Shown here one piece after another: positions 14,555 to 19,183 of a DNA stretch of 19,183 nt; position 1 is the stretch's first letter, and each line of letters begins with the position of its first letter. The notes under the pieces are model-generated. The model worked only from the letters and a program-made list of their open reading frames with translations, searched no databases and was not told the origin of the DNA. Source of the DNA: Sphingobium sp. (GTDB lineage Bacteria > Pseudomonadota > Alphaproteobacteria > Sphingomonadales > Sphingomonadaceae); contig JASBTC010000467.1 in the NCBI GenBank assembly GCA_030148625.1, positions 1-19,183 of the forward strand, given 5' to 3'. The translations under genes and the position numbers were made by a program.

Positions 14555-17080
14555 TTAGAACTTCAGGCTGGCATCCAGACCGAAGGTGCGCGGCGCGTTG
14601 AAATTGCCGTAATCGCCCAGGATGTTGTTGATGCTGCCCGTCGACACGCTGGTCGTCGGGGCACCGGGCAGGCTGTTCGACGGGTCGCGACGGAAGACAT
14701 ATTGCTTGTTGAACAGGTTGCGGCCCCAGATGCCGATCGTCACTTTCTGCTTGTCGCCCAGCCCGATATCGGCCAGCGAGATGCGGCCGTTGAAGATCAG
14801 CGACGCGTCGTTCTTGAGTGCGAACTGATCGAAGGCCTGGGTCGCCTGCGAATAATTGCCGTCGAAGTGGAAACGCAGGAAGCTCTGACCGATCGGCAGC
14901 TCGTAATCCACCGATCCGCTCGCCGCGTTGCGCGGCGTGAACACGATGTAGAAGCGCTGCAGCACCGTGGTCGAAGCGCCGCCCGCCGTGGCGGTGATCG
15001 GCACCAGCGGGATTTCGGTGTGGGTATAGGCATAGGACGCGTTGAGCGTCAGCCCTTCCACCGGACGGAGCGTCAGATCGGCCTCGATACCGCGGATCTT
15101 GGTGGTGCCGGGCGCATTGATCGTCACCAGGTTGTTGAAGTTCGATCCGTTGAACGGCTGGATCGAGCTGATGTCGACCTGGCTGTCCTTGCGATCCATC
15201 ATATAGGCCGCCAGGTTGAACCGACCACGACGATCCCAGAAGTCGCTCTTCATGCCGATCTCGTAGGACTTCACGTCCTCGGGATTGAACGGCTGGTAGT
15301 TCGCCGTGCGCGAGCTGGCGCCGCCGGCGCGATAGCCGGTCGCATATTTGGCGTAGAAGTGGAGATCGTCGCCTGCGTCGTAAGCGAGCGTCACCATCGG
15401 GTTGAACCGGTTCCACGTCTTGTCGAGCGGGTGATAGCCCGCCGCGACACCCGCCGCCGGATTGGTGTCGTAGTTCACGTTGCGCGAGAAATGCAGCACG
15501 CCGCGCTTCTCGTCACGCGTGTAGCGGCCGCCGACCGTCAGATGGATCGCATCGGTCGCGTTCCAGGTAAGCTGGCCATAGGCGGCATAGCTTTTCGACC
15601 AGACTTCCGACGCGCGGTCGATCGAGCGGCAGCCCTGCTGCGATCCGAAGCCCGACGAGCCGGTGCAGGGATCGAGGACGATGTAGGAATAGCCGCTGGT
15701 CTGCCCCGCGGTGGTATAGCCGCTGATCGCGTTCGAGTTCGGCGTCGCCGCGTCGTCGCTCACATGTTCCTTGAAGTAGAAGAGGCCCGCGACATAGTCG
15801 ACGCTGCCGAAGGTGCCGACGGCCTGGAGTTCCTGGCTGAACTGGCGCTGGCGCAGGTCGGACAGGCTGTAGCGGCTGAAATTGCAGGCGGAACCCGTGC
15901 AACCCGGCGCGACCACGGGCACGCGATGCGCGCCGCCCGAATTGTCCCATTGGGTGGCGTCGACGCCGCGCCACGCGGTGATCGAGCGCAACTCGACCTG
16001 GGGCGAGACTTCCCATTTCAGCATGTTGGTGAAGCCGTGCGTCTTGTCGACGCTGGGCTGCTGCGGCACGCCGATATCGGCGACTTTCATGCGGGTATCG
16101 CCATTGACGACGACGCCGGGCATCAGCGGCTTCACCGTGCCGGTCAGGTTGGTATAGGCGGTGCCGGGCAGCGCGCAGCTCGGCTGCGACGCCTGCGTTC
16201 CCGCCGCGCAATGGTTGGGATTATAGTTGAGCAGCTGGCTGTAGAAAGGCGAGTTGGCGTCGCGCGCCACGTCATAGGAAAAATCGTTGGTGATGCCGTC
16301 GACCGGCTGCCAGCGCACCGCCGCGCGGAAACCCTTGCGGTGGTAGAAGTTCCAGCCGGTCTGGCCGGCGAGCGGATTCTTGGTGGTGGCGTCCTGATGC
16401 TGGAGAACGCCGTCCAGCTTGATGCTGAAGCCCGCGATCTTGGGCAGGTTCAGGTGGATGTCGCCGGTATAGGCGCCGTAATTGCCGAAGCCCGCGCTGG
16501 CATGGCCGCCGAATTCGCCGGTGGGCGCCTTGCTGACGATGCTGAGTGCGCCGCCTTCGGTGTTGCGGCCGAACAAAGTGCCCTGCGGCCCTTTCAGCAC
16601 CTCGACGCGCTCGACGTCGAACAGGCCGGCGTTCAGGCCATGCTGGCGGCCGAGATAGACGCCGTCGATATAGATGCCGACGCCCTGTTCGCGCGCGGGC
16701 TGGTTCGCATCGAGCGGCACGATGCCGCGAATGCCGATGGTCAGTGCGCTCTGGCGCGCCTCGAACGTCGCGACGCGCAGCGACGGCACGCCACCGTCCG
16801 CCAGATCGTACAGGCTCTGGACATGGCGTTCCTTGAGCGTCTGGTTACCCAGTACCGCGATCGCGATCGGCGTATCCTGCAGATTTGTCTCACGCTTTGT
16901 CGCGGTCACGACGATTTCGCCCAGTGCACCCCCGTCGCCTTCGGCCGCGACGCTGTCGTCGGGCGTGTTCGCGCTCGGCGCGGTTGCCGCCGCGTCCTGG
17001 GCAAAGCCGGGTGCTGCGGAAAAGGCGGCAAGCGCGCAACCGGAAAGCAGCGCCGCGCGGACGATTCCTCGGAAAATCAT
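14555..17080 (-). CDS. TonB-dependent outer-membrane receptor
   Basis: An 841-residue outer-membrane barrel receptor. Signal peptide residues 1-27 end in GFA; a spacer and TonB box (EIVVTATKR, 55-63) follow, then a plug domain with VERVEVLKGPQGTLFGRNTEGG, and a barrel ending in ...DASLKF with a terminal Phe. There is no STN signalling domain. The middle of the barrel has three Cys pairs in likely outer loops (the NHC...SC loop, GCTGSAC, and DPC...GC), suggesting disulfide-braced loops. The ATG at 17080 has only a weak G-rich ribosome-binding site (GGGG about 14 bases upstream), with no better in-frame start. The gene lies downstream of the penicillin-acylase-family gene on the same strand, with a 244-bp gap, so it probably has its own promoter. 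The ligand is unknown. Confidence 0.94.
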   Translation of the reverse strand: MIFRGIVRAALLSGCALAAFSAAPGFAQDAAATAPSANTPDDSVAAEGDGGALGEIVVTATKRETNLQDTPIAIAVLGNQTLKERHVQSLYDLADGGVPSLRVATFEARQSALTIGIRGIVPLDANQPAREQGVGIYIDGVYLGRQHGLNAGLFDVERVEVLKGPQGTLFGRNTEGGALSIVSKAPTGEFGGHASAGFGNYGAYTGDIHLNLPKIAGFSIKLDGVLQHQDATTKNPLAGQTGWNFYHRKGFRAAVRWQPVDGITNDFSYDVARDANSPFYSQLLNYNPNHCAAGTQASQPSCALPGTAYTNLTGTVKPLMPGVVVNGDTRMKVADIGVPQQPSVDKTHGFTNMLKWEVSPQVELRSITAWRGVDATQWDNSGGAHRVPVVAPGCTGSACNFSRYSLSDLRQRQFSQELQAVGTFGSVDYVAGLFYFKEHVSDDAATPNSNAISGYTTAGQTSGYSYIVLDPCTGSSGFGSQQGCRSIDRASEVWSKSYAAYGQLTWNATDAIHLTVGGRYTRDEKRGVLHFSRNVNYDTNPAAGVAAGYHPLDKTWNRFNPMVTLAYDAGDDLHFYAKYATGYRAGGASSRTANYQPFNPEDVKSYEIGMKSDFWDRRGRFNLAAYMMDRKDSQVDISSIQPFNGSNFNNLVTINAPGTTKIRGIEADLTLRPVEGLTLNASYAYTHTEIPLVPITATAGGASTTVLQRFYIVFTPRNAASGSVDYELPIGQSFLRFHFDGNYSQATQAFDQFALKNDASLIFNGRISLADIGLGDKQKVTIGIWGRNLFNKQYVFRRDPSNSLPGAPTTSVSTGSINNILGDYGNFNAPRTFGLDASLKF

Positions 17081-17324
17081 GATGTTTTAAACCCCGCTTT
17101 AGAAGCTGACGAAATGTCGGGGCCGGCCATTATGCCAGTTTGAAGACGGTCTTATTTCAGACCTGTGACGCCAGCTCGGTCAGAATTTCACTTTTATTTC
17201 ATTTTCAATTCAGGCTTTTGTTTAAGCTCGATTTTCCCCGCCCGACCGCCCGTGTTGCGGCGCGAATATCTTGCACGATCGATTTCCCCGCCTCGAACGC
17301 TCGCCCGAGGGGCGTTGGGTGCCC
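17081..17324. other. Leader region of the second TonB receptor
   Basis: A 244-bp gap with an AT-rich core (about 17180-17235), unusual in this GC-rich window and a likely place for regulation. On the minus strand a CATAAT -10-like box occurs at about 17128-17133, but I see no matching -35. A GGTCT/AGACC dyad lies upstream of it. No small gene is visible. Confidence 0.5.
17148..17163. promoter_or_regulatory. Short inverted repeat upstream of the second receptor
   Basis: GGTCT, six bases, AGACC: a 5-bp dyad about 70 bp upstream of the receptor start, next to the CATAAT box. It is short enough to occur by chance; a regulator site is only possible. Confidence 0.25.
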
Positions 17325-19183
17325 TTAGCCCGGCACCAAAACCGTCCGCGCCCGTGCATCCGCGTCCACCGCCGCCTTGCTGAACGGCAGTTTCTGCATC
17401 CGTCCGGCCAGCCATGCGCCGTAATGGTCGCGATAGTGCGACGATTGCGGGTCGGCGGATTGGCCGGGCAGATTGACGAACAGGCTGTCGTCCCAATTGC
17501 CGACGTCGATCACCTGGAGGTAGCTGGCGCCGCCCGATGTGCGATAGCCCTGTTTCGCCGCAACCCAGCGGGCATTGACCGTGAAATTGTCGCCCGGCGA
17601 TTCCCCGCCCTCGATCGGCGGAAAGGCGGCGGCGATGGCGGGGATGCGCGACAGCGGATGGGCGATGCGGACCTTGTGCAGCGCGCCCCAGCGCCAGCGC
17701 GCGGGATCGTCGCCGAGCAGTTTTTTCGCTTCCGCCCAGGCAGCGGTCAGCGCCTCGTCGAACAGCCGGTCGCGCGTCGCCGCGCGGTCGGCGCCGAAGC
17801 GCGCGTCGGGATCGCGCATCAGCCGGATCAACTCTCCCGCCGCGATCGAGGGCACGAGCGCGCGCGCCTGGGGCGGCACGATCGCGTCGAGCACGCGCCG
17901 GCCCAGATCGGCCCACAGCATCTGGAACAAAGCCGCCTGTCCGCTGTCCGCGTCGAGCCGCCCGTTCCATCCGCGCAGCATGTCGGCGGCGGGTTTCGCC
18001 GCGGCACCGGGATTGGCGGGGATCAGCGCGCAGAGCTGTCGTGCCGGGGTGGACATCACATCCTGCTGCAAAGCCGCGCTGTCGGCCAGGGTGTGGCGCG
18101 GCTGTTCCTTCAGCACATCGACGATGCGTTCGTAGCGATAGGGTTCGCGGAACGAGAAGGCGAGGGGCCCCTGCGTCTTCGAATAATCGGCGGGCAGATT
18201 GTCCTGGTTGGCGGTCGCGAACCAGCCCTTGGCGGGATTATAGTCTCGCGGCAGCCTTTCCGCGCCGTAACGTCCCGTCCAGTCGTAGCGGCCGTCGCCC
18301 GGCGCGGGGAGCAGTCCATCATATCCGCCGCTGCGCACCGGGGCGATGCCGATCACCTGCCAGCCATGATTGCCCTCGATATCGGCATAATGGAAATTGG
18401 TCGGCGAGGGATGCCATTTGAACGCGGCGCGCAGGCCGTCCCAGTCGCGCGCGGTGTTGATCGCGATCATCGAGAAGCCGTCCATCGCACCGGGCAGCAT
18501 CGTCACGCTGGCCAAGGCGGTCGCGCGGCGGCGCTTGGGATCGTGGAGCAGCACCGGGCCATGCACCGAATAGCGCAGCGTGACGCGACGCGGCGCGGCG
18601 CCTTTCACCGCGATCTCCTCCTCCACCCTGGTGAAGCGTTTCCAGCCGCCGCCATGGCGATAGCGCTCGGGATCGGCAGGATCGAGTTCGAGGATGAACA
18701 GGTCGGTCTGGTCGTTGTGCGAATTGGTGCGGCCGAATGCGAAGCGGTCGGTATGGCCCTGCATGATGCCCGCCAGCCCCGGCGATCCGCCGCCGATGAC
18801 GTCGAGTCCCGGCGCGGTCAGATGCGCGACATGGCGCGGTGCGAAGCTGCCGATGCCGAGATGCGGGTCGTTGGCCAGGATCGGGCGACCGGTGGCGGTG
18901 CGCCCCGGCCCGACCGTCCAGGCGTTGGATCCGGCATTCCCCGCCTCGATCCGCGCGCCCGCCGGATCGCGGATCTCGCGCACCGGGCTGGGTGTCGTGC
19001 CGAAGGGGAGGGCACCCTCGACATCGGCGAGGATACCGAGATCGGCCTCCGAGATCGCGGCGACGTCCAGCCCGTCGGGCACGCGCAGTTTCCAGGCCGG
19101 GCGCAGCGGCGCGACCAGCGTGTCGAGATCGAGCATGCCCAAAGCCGCCAGCCGGGCGCGGCGGATCTCGTCGTCGACATTGC
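17325..19183 (-). CDS. Penicillin acylase family N-terminal-nucleophile hydrolase, 5' end outside window
   Basis: The frame is open to the right edge and stops with TAA at 17327-17325, giving about 619 visible residues. The decisive site is AGNAGSNAWTVGP: the Gly|Ser bond (Ser codon 18929-18927) is where these proteins cut themselves into two chains, and the freed Ser is the nucleophile. LANDPHL follows about 17 residues later, as usual. The remaining beta chain of about 534 residues is close to the family norm. Members are periplasmic and cleave amide bonds in penicillins, N-acyl-homoserine lactones or N-acyl amino acids; sequence alone does not choose among these. The signal peptide and most of the alpha chain lie outside the window. 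It is upstream of a TonB receptor on the same strand, which suggests linked import and cleavage. Confidence 0.93.
   Translation of the reverse strand, partial: NVDDEIRRARLAALGMLDLDTLVAPLRPAWKLRVPDGLDVAAISEADLGILADVEGALPFGTTPSPVREIRDPAGARIEAGNAGSNAWTVGPGRTATGRPILANDPHLGIGSFAPRHVAHLTAPGLDVIGGGSPGLAGIMQGHTDRFAFGRTNSHNDQTDLFILELDPADPERYRHGGGWKRFTRVEEEIAVKGAAPRRVTLRYSVHGPVLLHDPKRRRATALASVTMLPGAMDGFSMIAINTARDWDGLRAAFKWHPSPTNFHYADIEGNHGWQVIGIAPVRSGGYDGLLPAPGDGRYDWTGRYGAERLPRDYNPAKGWFATANQDNLPADYSKTQGPLAFSFREPYRYERIVDVLKEQPRHTLADSAALQQDVMSTPARQLCALIPANPGAAAKPAADMLRGWNGRLDADSGQAALFQMLWADLGRRVLDAIVPPQARALVPSIAAGELIRLMRDPDARFGADRAATRDRLFDEALTAAWAEAKKLLGDDPARWRWGALHKVRIAHPLSRIPAIAAAFPPIEGGESPGDNFTVNARWVAAKQGYRTSGGASYLQVIDVGNWDDSLFVNLPGQSADPQSSHYRDHYGAWLAGRMQKLPFSKAAVDADARARTVLVPG

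Noticed and set aside
14525..17143. 872-codon open frame on the plus strand
   Set aside because: It covers the complement of the second TonB receptor, whose signal peptide, TonB box and plug are clear. Long antisense frames are common in GC-rich DNA.
17250..17324. Terminator after the penicillin acylase gene
   Set aside because: Only a 5-bp stem (CGCCC/GGGCG) with no T-run is present, too weak to call.

Overview
The window is GC-rich and densely coded DNA from an alphaproteobacterium. The codon choice, the many TonB-dependent receptors and the mix of exported hydrolases suggest a sphingomonad (order Sphingomonadales). That placement is inference from style, not from a marker gene. No rRNA, tRNA, CRISPR array, phage gene or transposase was seen.

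Layout, left to right. (1) 1-2972, minus strand: an exported COG1228-type amidohydrolase and a Tat-exported peptidase-M19-like protein form a translationally coupled pair (ATGA overlap). The second gene runs off the left edge. (2) 2973-3337: a 365-bp divergent intergenic region with three near-identical 17-bp G-rich repeats. (3) 3338-4455, plus strand: a four-helix membrane protein, then an ECF sigma factor 5 bp later. This is a likely regulator pair, closed by a hairpin. (4) 4499-6715, minus: a TonB-dependent receptor whose ribosome-binding site can be buried in a leader hairpin. (5) 6824-10858, minus: a 1344-residue modular RTX surface protein with three almost identical 92-residue repeats and a duplicated 300-residue N-terminal module. 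(6) 11072-14499, plus: an MFS exporter, then an OmpR-type response regulator and its histidine kinase (ATGA overlap), ended by a strong bidirectional terminator. (7) 14555-17080, minus: a second TonB-dependent receptor. (8) 17325-19183, minus: a penicillin-acylase-family N-terminal-nucleophile hydrolase, cut by the right edge.

How the genes may work together (inference): two outer-membrane TonB receptors and three secreted or periplasmic amide/peptide hydrolases (amidohydrolase, M19-like protein, penicillin acylase) suggest uptake and cleavage of small peptides or N-acyl amides. An ECF sigma unit and a two-component system are available for control. The large RTX protein probably leaves by type I secretion through machinery encoded elsewhere and acts in adhesion or biofilm.

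Most genes belong to known families. The least ordinary points are the M19-like protein without the usual N-terminal metal ligands, the unassigned 240-residue N-terminal part of the amidohydrolase, the membrane protein paired with the sigma factor, the leader structure of the first receptor, and the recent repeat expansion in the RTX protein.
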